Positions 48,741 through 59,443 of a stretch of DNA of 64,000 nt are shown in pieces (the stretch's first letter is position 1; the number at the start of each line of letters is the position of its first letter). Made by a program: the position numbers and the translations under genes. The notes below the pieces were generated by a model. It worked only from the letters and a program-made list of their open reading frames with translations, did no database searches and was not told the origin of the DNA. The stretch is from Euglena gracilis (taxonomy: Eukaryota; Euglenida; Euglenophyceae; Euglenales): positions 17,080,589-17,144,588 of the forward strand of contig CP154954.1 of NCBI GenBank assembly GCA_039621445.1, read 5' to 3'.

Positions 48741-49019
48741 GGTCAGGGTTAGGGTGGGGGTCGACCCCCCCCCACCAGTGCTTCCCGTTCTGCCCCCCCC
48801 CCAATCAAATACCTCAAAATGACTGGGCGTGACTGGACGCGACTGGGCATAACTGGGTCAAACTGAAAATTTTTACCACGCCTGGCCACTTTTGACCACC
48901 TTCGGCCTTTTTTTTGTCCGTCTTTGTCCGCTTCTAACCATCTTTGGCCGTTTGTAGCCTTTTTTTTAAACTTTCTTCAGGCATTTTTTTTCCATGTGGA
49001 TTTCTCATTGAACGTGGCG

Positions 49020-49064
49020 GAATATATATATATATATGTATATGTATATGTATGCATATATGTG

Positions 49065-49096
<32 letters not shown>

Positions 49097-49147
49097 CATA
49101 CACAAACATATATACACACACATACATTGTATACATATGTATATATG

Positions 49148-49180
<33 letters not shown>

Positions 49181-49200
49181 GTATATGTATATGTTTATAT
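49020..49200. repeat. TA/CATATA microsatellite
   Basis: (AT)n with interspersed TATATGTATA and CACACATA motifs; encodes only YIYI-type runs. Confidence 0.95.
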
Positions 49201-50055
49201 TGGAATGATGTGTTTGGAGAGTTTGAATTTTCATACCTGCAGATATCCCCACCTTGTTTTCTCTTTTGCGTTGGCTTCCTGCTCCGAATCCAAAGCGGTT
49301 TCTTCATCCCTCGTTCACTCATCCATATATCAACAACTTTATATGTTTGATCTGGGTCTGTCCACTTGGGTGCCATCGGGAATAAATTTGATCTACAGCC
49401 AGGAGAACTCTTTACTGCACCTTTTGCCCTTGGATTCAATCTAATCTCATCGCACCAAACGATGAAATTGTCGGATTTCTATTGTGTCAAATGGTAACCT
49501 CTCCCCCAAATGTGCACGGGTGCTTTCATTTTAAGTGCATAGTTTCGGACCCCGCACTTCTTTGGGCAAAACACAAATTGTATAATTTACCACCACTCTT
49601 TTTCATTTTTGCACTGCGCACTCATTAGGGGGGTTTATTCCTTGTGTAGTTTTGTGCTTGTCAGCTTTTTTTCTCCTTTTTGCAGCTTTTTTGTGAGAAA
49701 AGCTGCATGAAATGAACTGCTGCACTTTCGAACCAATGTTTTTTCTGGTCCAAGTCTCACTCGATTTTTTGTCATTCTTGAGGCTTCTTTGCCAAAATAA
49801 TAAGCACGAACAAATGGTAAATTTAGGGATTTGGGATTCCCTCCGTTGGATTGCCAGTTAAGCGTTCCAAACTGGTCGTGTATGGGATTCGCCATTGTCC
49901 TCCTGAAATATTTGATCCTCTGTGGTGAGCTCCTATATGAAAAATGTTACCATTGCTTTTCTTTTGGTGGCGGGAAGAAATGTTGCCGATCGCTTTTTCT
50001 TGGCCCAAGCAGGAAGCCAGTGTTGACTTTTTTGGATCGTACCCCGTTTGAGTGG
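49201..50055 (-). CDS. Minus-strand coding-like block, unknown product
   Basis: AT-richer and homopolymer-poor compared with its surroundings. Minus frames: 49895-49635 begins [20 protein letters not shown], contains [20 protein letters not shown] and ends at a stop; 49439-49201 includes [20 protein letters not shown] and [20 protein letters not shown]. Upstream, 50089-49823 overlaps in another frame. Composition is protein-like and basic. Exon joints were not identified and no family is recognised. It lies between a microsatellite and an H2 MITE. Confidence 0.3.
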
Positions 50056-50061
50056 ATGGGT

Positions 50062-50489
50062 CAGGGTTTGATATAAGGAGGGCGTACATGGTTTAGGTGG
50101 GGGGTGTCCCCCCCCCCCACCCCCCCCTCCTGGCCCGCAGGGGGGGTCCGGACCCCCCCCCCCCACCTGCCAGGGGGGTCCGGACCGACCCTGGGGGGCA
50201 CCCGGGACCCCCCCCCAAAAAAGGGTCATTTTTTTCCTCCGGCGCTTTGCGCCAAATATTTTTTTTGCATTTTTGGCACATTTTTGCCCAAAGAGTGCCC
50301 AAAATGGCACTTTTGGTTGTTTTGGGGGGTCAAAAATTTCCGGCCCGGCGCGAAGCGCCGGGCCGAAATTCGGTCACCCAGACCGCGCAACTGTTTAAGT
50401 GGGGGGGGGTCCCCCCCCCCCCCCCCCCCCCCTGGCCCGCAGGGGGGGTCCGGACCACCCCCCCCCACCTGTCCTTATATCGAACCCTG
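50062..50489 (+). mobile_element. Family H2 MITE, perfect 8-bp duplication
   Basis: Begins CAGGGTTTGATATAAGGA and ends TCCTTATATCGAACCCTG. Flanked by GGATGGGT at 50054-50061 and 50490-50497. Its interior is collinear with the copy at 30402-30862, with a deletion near the second hairpin. Length 428 bp. Confidence 0.92.
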
Positions 50490-50715
50490 GGATGGGTGCC
50501 ACCGTTAATCTCACCGAAAGACCCCCACCCAAGGCAATTTGCCAGCCCCCAGGAATGCCATGCGTGGCGGATGTTGGGTTTATTCAGGGGACCGGCCTTT
50601 TCGTGAAAAAATCTTTCGACGCCTGATAATTTTCCCTTGTATGGTGCAGGTCCGACCCCCCCCCCCCGGCCTCCCAGGTCGGTGCATGGAGTCATTAAAC
50701 CCTGGTGTGTCCCCC

Positions 50716-50991
50716 TGAAGTGGGTAGGACAGGACGTGCTTTTTTATTTTGCTCAGGACAGAGGCCCAAGGGCTGGCCAACGGCCGGTAAGGGCGAAATT
50801 TAAAAGGTGATAAACACATTTTTTTGATGTTCTGTTGGATGGACGGTGGTCTAAGGATGCCAGGAATCACCCCCCCCCCCAATAGCGACCCATTCATGCC
50901 AAACAAAATGCCATCTTTCTCCTGCCATTCTTTCTGTAGCTTTTCTTTGAATGTTGTGGGGTGTATTTTTTTTAACGTTCAGGACCGCCTT
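50716..50991 (+). mobile_element. Family H1 MITE, degraded ends
   Basis: H1 internal order is preserved (GGCTGGCCAACGGCCGGTAA, GTTGGATGGACGGTGGTCTA, GGATGCCAGGAATCACC) and the right end AGGACCGCCTTG is recognisable. The left terminus and target duplication are not. Confidence 0.65.
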
Positions 50992-51035
50992 GACGTTTGG
51001 TTCTTGAGACTGGGAGTGTGGATTTGGGTTGGGGT

Positions 51036-51373
51036 CAGGGGTTCGATATAATGAGAGTTGGCGGCGTAAGGTGGGGGTGTACCCCCCACCCTCCCTGGAC
51101 TGGAGGGGGGCTCCGCTCGACTCAGGGGGGTTCCTGGGGCCCCTAAAAAGGTCATTTTTTTTCATTTTTCTTTCCGCCGTAAATTTTAGGCATTTTTACC
51201 TAACAGTGCCCAAAATGGCACTTTTGGCCGGCTTTGGGGCAATTTTCTGCCTGCCGCTTTGCACCGGGCCGAAAACCAGCCACCTGGACCATGGACGAAG
51301 TGTCCCCCCACCCGCTGCCCTGCTGGACCATGGATGGGTGGTCCGATCCCCCCCACCTGCCCTTCAAACCCTG
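51036..51373 (+). mobile_element. Family H2 MITE, older copy
   Basis: Starts CAGGGGTTCGATATAATGAG and ends CCCTTCAAACCCTG. The interior retains AGTGCCCAAAATGGCACTTT and a GCCGCTTTGCACCGGGCCG remnant. The flanking 8-mers no longer match. Length 338 bp. Confidence 0.7.
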
Positions 51374-51399
51374 GGTGGGTGTGTCAGTCCAGCTCAGCA

Positions 51400-51808
51400 G
51401 ACAAGAGTTCTTTCCAGGATTTTTGGTGGATTTTTGGGGGGTTGGGGGGTCGCCCCCCCCCCCCCCCCGGTGTACTGTATGGGTGGGTCGGTGGGTTTGG
51501 GGAAGAAGTGCCCTTTGAGTGTCACTAAGTGGATTTTTGGTGGCGTTTCGACCCCTTCCTGTATGGCCGGAGGGTGCCTGGTGTGGAAGAGGACGTGGCT
51601 GGCAAACCCACTGCCACCCAATGCCGGCCACCCAGACCCAGGGTATTCTCTGCCAGCACCCCGCCCCACCTGTGCCCCCCCCCCCCCGTGGCGAGCAGGC
51701 CGTATTTTAGTCGGGTGCCAACCCCACCCGGGGGGGGGGGGGGGGCCTGCCTGGGGGGGCACTCCAAGGCACTCCCGATCCGACCCCCCCCCCCGGTGGG
51801 GGGGGGGG
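51400..51808. other. C-rich unique sequence, no gene identified
   Basis: G and C runs of 10-15 bases at 51432, 51460, 51678 and 51729, with open frames on both strands and no motif. Includes a GGCCTGCCTGGGG palindrome like those at 37.2 kb. Confidence 0.4.
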
Positions 51809-52823
51809 CAGGGCAGAACGGGAAGCGGCCAAACAGCCAGGGTGGGGGGGTCGACCCTCCCCACCACCTCTTCCCAAACTTCCGGGAGCACCAATTTTTT
51901 CGACCGGAAAATTTTTTTCCGGTGCTTTCGGCGCCAGGTGTTATTTTGACCCATTTTGGAACCCATAGAGCAGGGGGGGGGGAATTGCACCGTGCAATTT
52001 TTGCAATTTTGTGCAATTTTCGATTTTCCCGAAATGTGCAATTTTTTGCAATGTTGTGCAATTTATTGCACATGGCCCAGGACATTTTGTTTTGGAAAAT
52101 GTCAGTTTTTGATGCAATTGAGAACTTACGGGGTTTTTTTTTTTTTGCTGGGAAACTGATGTGTGTAGTGCAAATTTCCGTTCAAAGGCTGTTTATTGTT
52201 GGTTTACTCACTTTTCAAACCCAATCGGCCAAATTGGCAAAGGAGCAATAGGCGTTCTACAAACAGGTTTGTATTTTGTGCCTTGGTAATTTCTAATTGT
52301 GATTGTTGTGTCTTTCCGCTGGATGATGAACAAATTCAGATGAATGGCGCCATCGCATATTGCCACGGCTGGTTGGGTTGCAACTTTTTGGGCGGACCAT
52401 TTTTTCACACCTTCCAAAAATTCAACATTTTCTCAAAATTTTGATTTTGAGAGGTTTTTGAAGCAAAAAGTGCCATTGAAAGTCCAAAAAAATAAGAGAA
52501 AAATGTCAGTAAAATTTGATTATGCCAAAATTTGGTCCACTTCTTTGACGTTCGTTTTTTTTTTTACCCCCTCCTGAAAACTACCAATTTTTAAACCTGA
52601 AATTTTTGAGATTTTTTTTGTGAAAAAATGTGGGTTTCCATCAAAAATCATGTGTTTTTTGGGTTCATTTTTTCCAAAAAGATTCAAATTTTTTTTCTGG
52701 CCAAAATCCCCGTTTTCCCGAAATTGGTGAAAATGCTGTGGTGGGTGGGGGGGTGTCGACCCCCCCCCCCTCCCGGGTGGGGGGTCGACCCCTCTCCCCA
52801 CCAGGCCTTCCCGTTCTGCCCTG
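51809..52823 (+). mobile_element. Family H3 element, copy B
   Basis: Left end CAGGGCAGAACGGGAAGCGG; right end GGCCTTCCCGTTCTGCCCTG, giving inverted ends of about 17 bp. Inserted at a G run, so the target duplication is ambiguous. Contains a T5-like insert at 51971-52405 and the module 52562-52745 in the orientation opposite to copy A. Confidence 0.8.
51971..52405 (+). mobile_element. T5-like insert within H3 copy B
   Basis: Begins CAGGGGGGGGGGAATTGCAC and continues with TGTGCAATTTT repeats and GGACATTTTGTTTTGGAAAA, parallel to the T5 layout but with TGCAA instead of TGCAT. The right boundary is inferred from where similarity to H3 copy A resumes (CACACCTTCCAAAAATTC). Confidence 0.5.
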
Positions 52824-52829
52824 CCGGGG

Positions 52830-53619
52830 GGGGGGGGTAGGGCACATGGCCAAAACTGCCCATGGTGCCACAGGCGCCGGGGATCCAAAAATGGCCTATT
52901 TTCAAAGGAGTGTGCCTGGGCACAGGCCGAAATCCCCCCCCCCCCGGGTGCCTGGGCAGGCACGCCAAGGCACTCCGGACCCCCCTCTCCCACGGGGGTG
53001 GTAAAAAAAACAGCCTGGTGGCGAGTCGGCCACCGGCCGTGGACGTGTGTTCCGGCACCGGAACACACGTGTTAGACGAGCATTCCTGCGCTGGAACTGG
53101 AGTGCAGTTCCGGTGCGCTTCGGCGATGCCGCACACACAGCGGTGGCGCACATTGGGCATTGACCGGCGTGCCCGTCCGGTGGCAGAATCCCAGCCAGCC
53201 ACCTTTTCATTGGCTTCAAAGGAAAGCGAGGATGACACAGCCAGACACCCAAACGGTTTTCCCGGGAAGGATTCAGTTATGCCTGCCATGTTTGGGTTTA
53301 ATTTACAGCGGCTGCATGTAGTCAGTGTATTTGTGCCCTCAAATGCCTCCCCCCCAGGAGTAAATATTTCCCCCCCAGGTATTCACCCCCTCCCCAACGT
53401 GCAAAAAGTGTCTCCAAGATCGACTCTGATCACCGTTTTGGGCTTTTCGATCTATTTAGCGTCTGGCCTGCCGAAATTTGTTACATGACCTGCCAGCTTG
53501 CCCATCCCGGTCTAACCTCATCACCAAGCGCTCCCCCAGGTCGTATTTTCGACCTAATTTGTACCTGATTTCAGCCGAACAGTCTTACCCGAACCCTAAC
53601 CTTTCCTTTTACCCAAACC
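52830..53619. other. Unique sequence, weak plus frame
   Basis: The plus frame 52862-53488 has a protein-like middle (TQRWRTLGIDRRARPVAESQ, then PATFSLASKESEDDTARHPN). The minus frames 53289-52684 and 53252-52902 are also open. No domain recognised. Confidence 0.25.
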
Positions 53620-53857
53620 CAGGGTAGAACGGGAATCGGCCAAACAGCCAGGGTGGTGGGTGGGGGGGGGTCGACCACCCCCCACCCCCTGCATGGTGGG
53701 TAGGGGGGTTGACCCCCCCACCTCTTCCCGTTGTTCTGGTGGCACAAGATTTTGGACCCCAAAATGTTTCCCCGGCACCTTCAGCGCGGGGTGTTTTTTT
53801 TTTGACCCATTTTGGAACCCATAGAGAAGAAGGCCCCCCCCCCCCCAAACCCCATTT
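53620..53857 (+). mobile_element. Family H3 element, copy C, truncated
   Basis: CAGGGTAGAACGGGAATCGG start, GGGGGTCGACC blocks, GACCCATTTTGGAACCCATA; then replaced at 53858 by an H1 left end. Confidence 0.7.
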
Positions 53858-54035
53858 CCAGGGCGGTCCAAGGCGGCATCAAACCAACGTTTTTGATTTT
53901 GCACGGGGCCCAAAATCAAAAAAGTCGCAACAGGTCGAAAAATGTGTAGATGGACAACGTTCCATCGATGCCAGAAATCATTTTTCTTCCCGGAGTTGGT
54001 TTGTTTTTGCCGGGACTTTGCACTTTTGCTCAGTT
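53858..54035 (+). mobile_element. Family H1 MITE, left part only
   Basis: Begins CAGGGCGGTCC and includes GATGGACAACGTTCCATCGA and ATGCCAGAAATC. The right end is absent. Confidence 0.6.
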
Positions 54036-54110
54036 GAAGAAAAGTGCCCTTGAATGCCCCGAAAAAGCCAATGATTCAAAAAACAAGTGGTTTGACGGCC
54101 CGCAGTGCCG

Positions 54111-54335
54111 CGCAGTGCACGCAGTTCCATGGAGTGTCATGCAGTGCCACGCAGTGCACGCAGTTCCATGGGGTGTCACGCAGTGCCACGCAGTGCACGC
54201 AGTTCCATGGGGTGTCACGCAGTGCCACGTGGTGCCATGCAGCCACGCAGTGCCCACACAGTACCACGCAGTGCCACGCAGTGCACACGGACTGTACACG
54301 CAGTGCCATGCAGTGCCAAGCAGTACTAGCACTGC
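54111..54335 (+). repeat. 39-bp minisatellite and decayed CGCAGTGCCA repeats
   Basis: Three units of 39 bp start at 54111, 54150 and 54189 (CGCAGTGCACGCAGTTCCAT plus GGNGTGTCANGCAGTGCCA), followed by irregular CGCAGTGCCA copies to about 54335. Confidence 0.9.
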
Positions 54336-54471
54336 AGGGGTGGACATCCCCACAGTGTTCCGAATTCTTCATAACTTGGCAAAGCGGTGCATGGGGTGAG
54401 ACTTGGGCGCTGTGCCCTGCGCATCGGCTTCTGCAGAAATCACAGATACACCCCTGCTCTCCCCCTGACAG

Positions 54472-54605
54472 GATTCTCTGGCTAGCCTTTGCTCCCCCCC
54501 AAACATAAACATGGCCGCGCCGTTCAGCCTCTTGCAGCAGCTCCCCGGCAAGTCCGACCTGTGGCTGCAGCTGCGCGGCTCTGAAGCGGCTCGGACTGCG
54601 CCTAG
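54472..54605 (+). pseudogene. Second copy of exon A, broken
   Basis: After a CCCTGACAG acceptor-like site, the frame equivalent to exon A meets TAG at 54483. A net 13-nt insertion before the ATG at 54511 then shifts the frame. From 54511 the sequence MAAPFSLLQQLPGKSDLWLQ then LRGSEAARTAPRP is intact and mostly silent relative to 21802. It runs on into the GT/CG microsatellite. The 5' part is disabled. A start at 54511 would still give a short product, so pseudogene status is likely but not certain. Confidence 0.5.
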
Positions 54606-54660
54606 ACCACATCATACGGTAGACCCTGAAGATCGTTGCCTGCCACCTCAACTGCCACCG

Positions 54661-54735
54661 CTTGTGTGTGTGTGTGCGCGCGCGCGCGTGTGTGTGTGCA
54701 TGCGTGCGCGCGTGCGTGCGTGTGCGTGTGTGCGG
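54661..54735. repeat. GT/GC microsatellite
   Basis: TGTGTG and GCGCGC alternate for about 75 bp. Confidence 0.95.
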
Positions 54736-54739
54736 TGTA

Positions 54740-56287
54740 TTCTTTCCCTTCAAAGGTGAACACTGGGTCGAAACGGGTAAAACGGGAAATTGGTAAAAAT
54801 CGGTCGGATAAAGACTGCCTAGCTCAAAATTTGGTCAAAATCGATGTTTGGTCGAGGTTGTGGAGAAATCAACCCACGTGGCCGGCTCTCCATATGCTCT
54901 GCCCCCCCTTTTTAAAAAAAGTTGGGTCATTGACAGACGTGGACAATTGAACACCTGACGAAGAATCAATTTTGTAAGAATAGTTCGGAATTTTGCCTGG
55001 TGGATGACATTTGACAAAAACATTTACCTCTCCCCCCCAGCAACAGCAACTGGGCTTGTCCAACGAACACCCCCTCAGGCCAGTTGTTGATTTCATAAGT
55101 TTCGGTATTTTTTTTTCAGCCCCACTCCCAAAAAACGGCAAAAGCAATCATGAACTGGCTGAAAATGCCAAAAACGTCGAAAAAAGGCCGATGCCCCAAA
55201 CGGAAACGGTTTACCCAAAATGGGTAAAAATTGACGTAAATGGACTTATTTTTCTAAAAGCTGCTATTCCTTCTGGATGTTTGTACATGTTGTGCATGAA
55301 GATTGTGATAACGGCCAAAAGTCTCCCAAAAGCTGGGCAAAATGGCCAACGGTGACTCTGTGACTAAACAATGGCAAAAGTGGCCAAAGAATGCCAAGAA
55401 AGTGGCCAAAGTGGCTGAAAATAGCCAAAGACAGTGGGGGAATAATGATGGTTGTTGGACGAGGGGTGGGGGGTTCAGAATTCATCACTAGTTTTCCCCT
55501 GGAAGGCATCGAATATGGGAAGCCTTCTCCCCGCAGTTCAACCACCTGCTTCCAGCGAACGAACCCCCCAATATCGGAGAAGCCACCCTCCCTGGCATTC
55601 TCGGCCAAAGTTGACTTGAGCATTGCCTGCTTTTGGCGTCAGGGAGCCCAGGTTGCTGGGGTGCAAACCTGCCCCGTCGATTCCAACAGCTCCCCGACTG
55701 GGTTGTAGACCCCCCCCCCCCGTATCAACGGCATATCCCTGGAACGTTGTTGGGCTGTGCTTCCGGGGAGGGGGTGGGGGGGTTAGGTATCGCGTTGCGC
55801 TGCAGGCATGCGACTTCGGAGGACAGGGCTGCCAGCTCCCTCCCTGCGCCGGAGTCCCCGGCCCCGGGGCTGCTGGACTGCGGCCCACTGCACAGCGGAG
55901 TTCGGCCCGCCGGGGGCCCCCGGGCTGACTGGGTGGTGGGCCCGTCGGCGCCACTTGCCCGCCCATCCCGCGCCATGCCATGGGATGTGGGGACATGCAA
56001 GGTTGCTGGTGTGTCCCCACCCCCCGACTGCTTTTTTGTTCTGGTGACTTGGGGAAGCCCTCAACCCCCTTTGGCAAGGCGATTCTTGGCCTCCTCCTGT
56101 CTTTTTGGGGGGGGCTTGCATTTTTGCCCAAACTTGTCCATCGTACCTCCTCAAGGAGTGCCTGCCACCAAATACCTATGAAATGACTGGGAGTGACCGA
56201 CATGACTGGCATGGCATGGACGTGAGTGATGGGCACGCTTGGGTCTGGGCTGGATGACCCTGGGTGCTTGCCTGCCACTCATTCAAG
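54740..56287. other. Region between the exon A and exon C copies
   Basis: Includes GGCCAAA-type degenerate repeats (55310-55430) and C-rich frames (55633-56181 +, 56278-55538 -) with no known domain. The dispersed motif GTATCAACGGCATATCCCTG occurs at 55720. Confidence 0.35.
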
Positions 56288-56416
56288 CTGAGCAACAGCA
56301 TGGGTGGGACTGACTCACCGGCAGAGCTCAGCATTGCCATCGCCGCGGCGGACGTGACGCGGACGCGGCACGTCCGCGTCCCACGCACGGCCTCCCACGC
56401 ACTCCTGCGGCCCGAG
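56288..56416 (+). CDS. Coding-like exon C, 43 codons, unknown family
   Basis: An acceptor-like CTCATTCAAG ends at 56287 and a donor-like GAG|GTACAT starts at 56417. The 129 nt between is exactly 43 open codons, phase 0 at both ends: LSNSMGGTDSPAELSIAIAA then ADVTRTRHVRVPRTASHALL and RPE. Composition is protein-like. It lies between the copies of exons A and B on the same strand, so it may be part of the same gene. I found no counterpart in 21.9-26.8 kb. The next exon phase does not fit exon B simply, so the link is inference. Confidence 0.35.
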
Positions 56417-56498
56417 GTACATGGCGGCCAGGCAGATGCTCTGACAGACGGGCAACTGATGCCGCGGTGAGGGTCTGCCTGCCTCTGATCCCCCTCTG

Positions 56499-56583
56499 AT
56501 GGGTCCCAGCCTGCCTCCCCCCATGTCGCCGGGGAAGGTGGCAGCCCACCACCACATGGTGCACAATCCGTACTCCTTTGAAG
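56499..56583 (+). CDS. Second copy of exon B
   Basis: ATG at 56499 opens MGPSLPPPMSPGKVAAHHHM then VHNPYSFEG, paralogous to 26798-26872. The VHNPYSF codons differ only silently between copies. Downstream the frame enters a GT microsatellite at 56614, so the exon probably ends near the GAAG|GTCCTT site at 56583. Function unknown. Confidence 0.4.
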
Positions 56584-56613
56584 GTCCTTTTGGCAATGTT
56601 CAGTTTGCTGTGC

Positions 56614-56614
56614 A

Positions 56615-56648
<34 letters not shown>
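56614..56648. repeat. (GT)n microsatellite
   Basis: About 35 bp of uninterrupted GT. Confidence 0.95.
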
Positions 56649-56649
<1 letters not shown>

Positions 56650-56784
56650 CTGAAGGGGGGTGTTCACCTTTTCATCTGACTCCCAGAGGAAGCGAGGCGA
56701 GTCGAAGAAGGAAAGCGCTCGTTTTGCTATCCACCATTTCAATCATTGTTTTGTTCATTTCATTGGACGTCCCATGCATACTTA

Positions 56785-57262
56785 ATTAGTGCGACCGGAA
56801 AAAATGTTTCCGTGCGCCGCGACCACCGCGGAAATTTTTTTTGTAACCGGCAGCGCCGCGGCAAAAATTTTTCTGTGCGCCGCGAATGCCGTGGCACTGG
56901 TTTATGTGTGCGCCGCGACCGCCGCGGAATGTTTTTTTTGGAAACCTCAACGGGTGGGGTTGGTGCTGCCTTGGCAACACTTTGTTTTGCCAAAGCCCGG
57001 GTGAGCGCCTTCTATCAATGTAATTGTTTCCACCAAAAAATGTTGGGTGTTGTGTTGCTGCCAATACGTTTTTGAGCTCCGGGCAGAAATTTTTTTTTCG
57101 CCGCAACCACCGCGGAAAAATTTTCCGCTTGCGCCGCGACCACTGCGGCAATAAATTTTGCTTGTGCCGCGACAGCCGCGGCAAAAATCTTTCTGTGCGC
57201 CGCGACCACCGCGGAGAATCTTTTTTTGCGCCGCGGCAGGAGCGCCGCGGCGCACTGACTAC
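56785..57262. repeat. GCCGCG-palindrome repeats flanking a unique core
   Basis: Left cluster (56785-56940) and right cluster (57085-57262) each hold several units of the form GTGCGCCGCGACCACCGCGG followed by an A/T-rich spacer, about 35-40 bp apart. Each unit is an imperfect palindrome around CCGCG. The outer edges AGTGCGACCG (left) and CGGCGCACT (right) are inverted. The 145-bp core lacks the motif. The layout suggests a transposon with subterminal repeats; no target duplication is clear. Confidence 0.7.
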
Positions 57263-58955
57263 AAGTATGGTCCCATGAAAATCCACCAGAATCGTACATT
57301 TCTCAGTTTTTGTCAGTTGGAAGTTGTTAAGATTGAGGACTGCATTTCAAGACGGACTATTTTCGTTGGTCCTCCAACGTTTAGGGCCAACAGCTGTTCC
57401 TCGTTTCCGAACCTGCCCCAGGACCCTTGCGATGGCCCTCAAAGTGTGGTCCAGGTGATCGACTCTAAAGACCAACAACCCGTATCCAGACTTTCCTCTT
57501 CCTCCCTCCCTCCCTCCCTCGCTACACTTTTTGTGCACCTGCGCACTTGGGCAGCCACCACCTAATGTACCGTGGCAGCATCTGTGGAGATGATTGGACT
57601 CATTGTCTTTTCCGTTTCAGATAGATGTTTCAGCCCCTCACAGCAGGCACCGCATTTGATTTTCATACATCACAGGTTTTGTAGGTCATCCACAACCCCA
57701 AGGCCCAGGCCCAAAGCCTCTGCCAGTTTTGTTGGGTTTTTACGCTAGGATTGGGAGGGTCGCAAATTGCAGAATTTTACTTTCACGTTCGTCCAATATC
57801 GCAAAACTTGCCTGACCCCAGTGTTTTTGTTCTGTGTCTACAGTAGCTACAGTCCAGCTACTGTAGCTGGACCGCTGCTGTGCCAGGCCGGATCATTCCA
57901 GTGTGCATACAACATCACCACAGCCTTCACGCTGACAGAGGATTTGAGATTAGAGGTTGGGTCCAATCACACAATTTGATGTGATGAAAATTTGCTCCAT
58001 GGTGTACACTGATGTGCACGGCAGTCCCTTATTTGGTTCTGAGGGCGTTGGTCTCTTAAAGGTTTTTAAAGCTCCTTAAGTCAGGAGTCATGTTGTCAAA
58101 GAGCCCATCATTCAGATGTGGTCCCCACTGTCCTCATTTGTCCCTTTGTTTGCTCTTCCATTGCTGTGACCCACCCTGGCATGCCGATACCATCCCCTCC
58201 TCCAAGAATAAAACCCTGGTCTGCTTTTTGGGTCAGTTGCTGAAAATCTTAAGGGGTCCTCTTTTTCGGGGTTTATTTTTTGGAATCCAAAAATATGTCC
58301 AAAAAAGAGTGACTCTTGCCAGTGAGCGAAAAATTACCTCAAAAAACTTGTGCATAGTGGGCAAATCAAACATGTTGCAATTTTTATGTGATGTGATTCC
58401 ATTTTTGACGAATTTGGCCAACAGCATGCCATCCACCAGCTGTATTTGGGGATTTTGGGGCTGGATTTTGAGGAACAATGCTGAACCTCCAATTCCCCAA
58501 GGAAATCCTATCAAAGTTGTGGGTTTAGAGGTGGGGGGAGGGATGGCAAAAAAATCCTCCACTTTGGGGGCATTTTCACAGTTTTTGGGGGTCCATTTTT
58601 GTATTTCCCCCAAACATCCCGACGGATTGTTTTTTTTGGGGGGGGGTTGGTTTTGAATTTTTGTTGAAAATCGACGGGGGGGGGTCTTTTTGGGGGGGGT
58701 TAGTCGGCCACAGCTGCCACAGGATGGTTGCTGCTACCGAGTCTACGCCACACGCACGCTGTGCCTATGGCGAAGAGGCAGTGTCCCACTGTGTGCAACC
58801 GCGACCCGGGCTCAGTGAGGGCTTTTGGGGCGTTGCCCGCCCTTCAACAACTCCCCCACCTCTGATAAGGAAAGTGAAGTCAGATGGAATAAGTTGACTG
58901 GACATGGCGTACGCCGACAAGCTTAACAAAATGCGAACCCTAACCCTGACCCTGA
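57263..58955. other. Unique sequence with open frames, no firm gene
   Basis: Plus frame 58090-58656 (188 codons) and minus frame 58613-58233 overlap in AT-richer sequence; neither has a known domain. A plus frame 57767-57979 ends QAGSFQCAYNITTAFTLTED and a stop. A short telomere-like GAACCCTAACCCTGACCCTG lies at 58935-58955. Confidence 0.3.
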
Positions 58956-59265
58956 CCTTCAAGCCAGGACCACCTGCTGAAGAGGGATCCAGCCAGCTGG
59001 CACCTTTTTTCTCTCTTTCCAAACGAAACAGTCAGGTCCGCAGATCTGGGGATTAACTTTCTTCCCAATATTTTTGAAAATTTCTTTTTGGGCATATTCC
59101 AGTTTTTTTTTGGATTTAGTGCTTGTTTGCCGCTTCTTGTGCTTTTTTTTGAGCTTAGTGAATAGGCTAGTGAACACTGGTCCCCGAACGAGCCTAGTGA
59201 ATGAGCCCAATGAATGGAGACATACTGACCAACAGATACCCAGACAGACAAACCTGTATACAAGC

Positions 59266-59406
59266 AAACAAACAAACAAACAAACAAACAAACAAACAAA
59301 CAAACAAACAAACAAACACACAAACAAACAAACAAACAAACAAACAATCAACCAAACAACCAAGCAAGCAAGCAAGCAAGCAAGCCAGCCAGCAAGCCAG
59401 CCAGCC

Positions 59407-59443
<37 letters not shown>

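Larger units (their letters stand above)
47601..48796 (+). mobile_element. Family H3 element, copy A, with inverted module and telomere tract
   Basis: Left end CAGGGCAGAACGGGAATCGG; right end GCTTCCCGTTCTGCCC. Block 47840-48010 is in the same orientation as 52405-52560 in copy B, but 48012-48205 is inverted relative to 52562-52745. A TTAGGG tract follows the inverted block, and a T5 element is inserted in that tract. No coding region. Confidence 0.75.

Noticed and set aside
56789-57278. Arg-rich VRRDHRG repeat protein
   Set aside because: The frame is broken between the two clusters, and the repeat is explained at DNA level by the CCGCGG palindromes.
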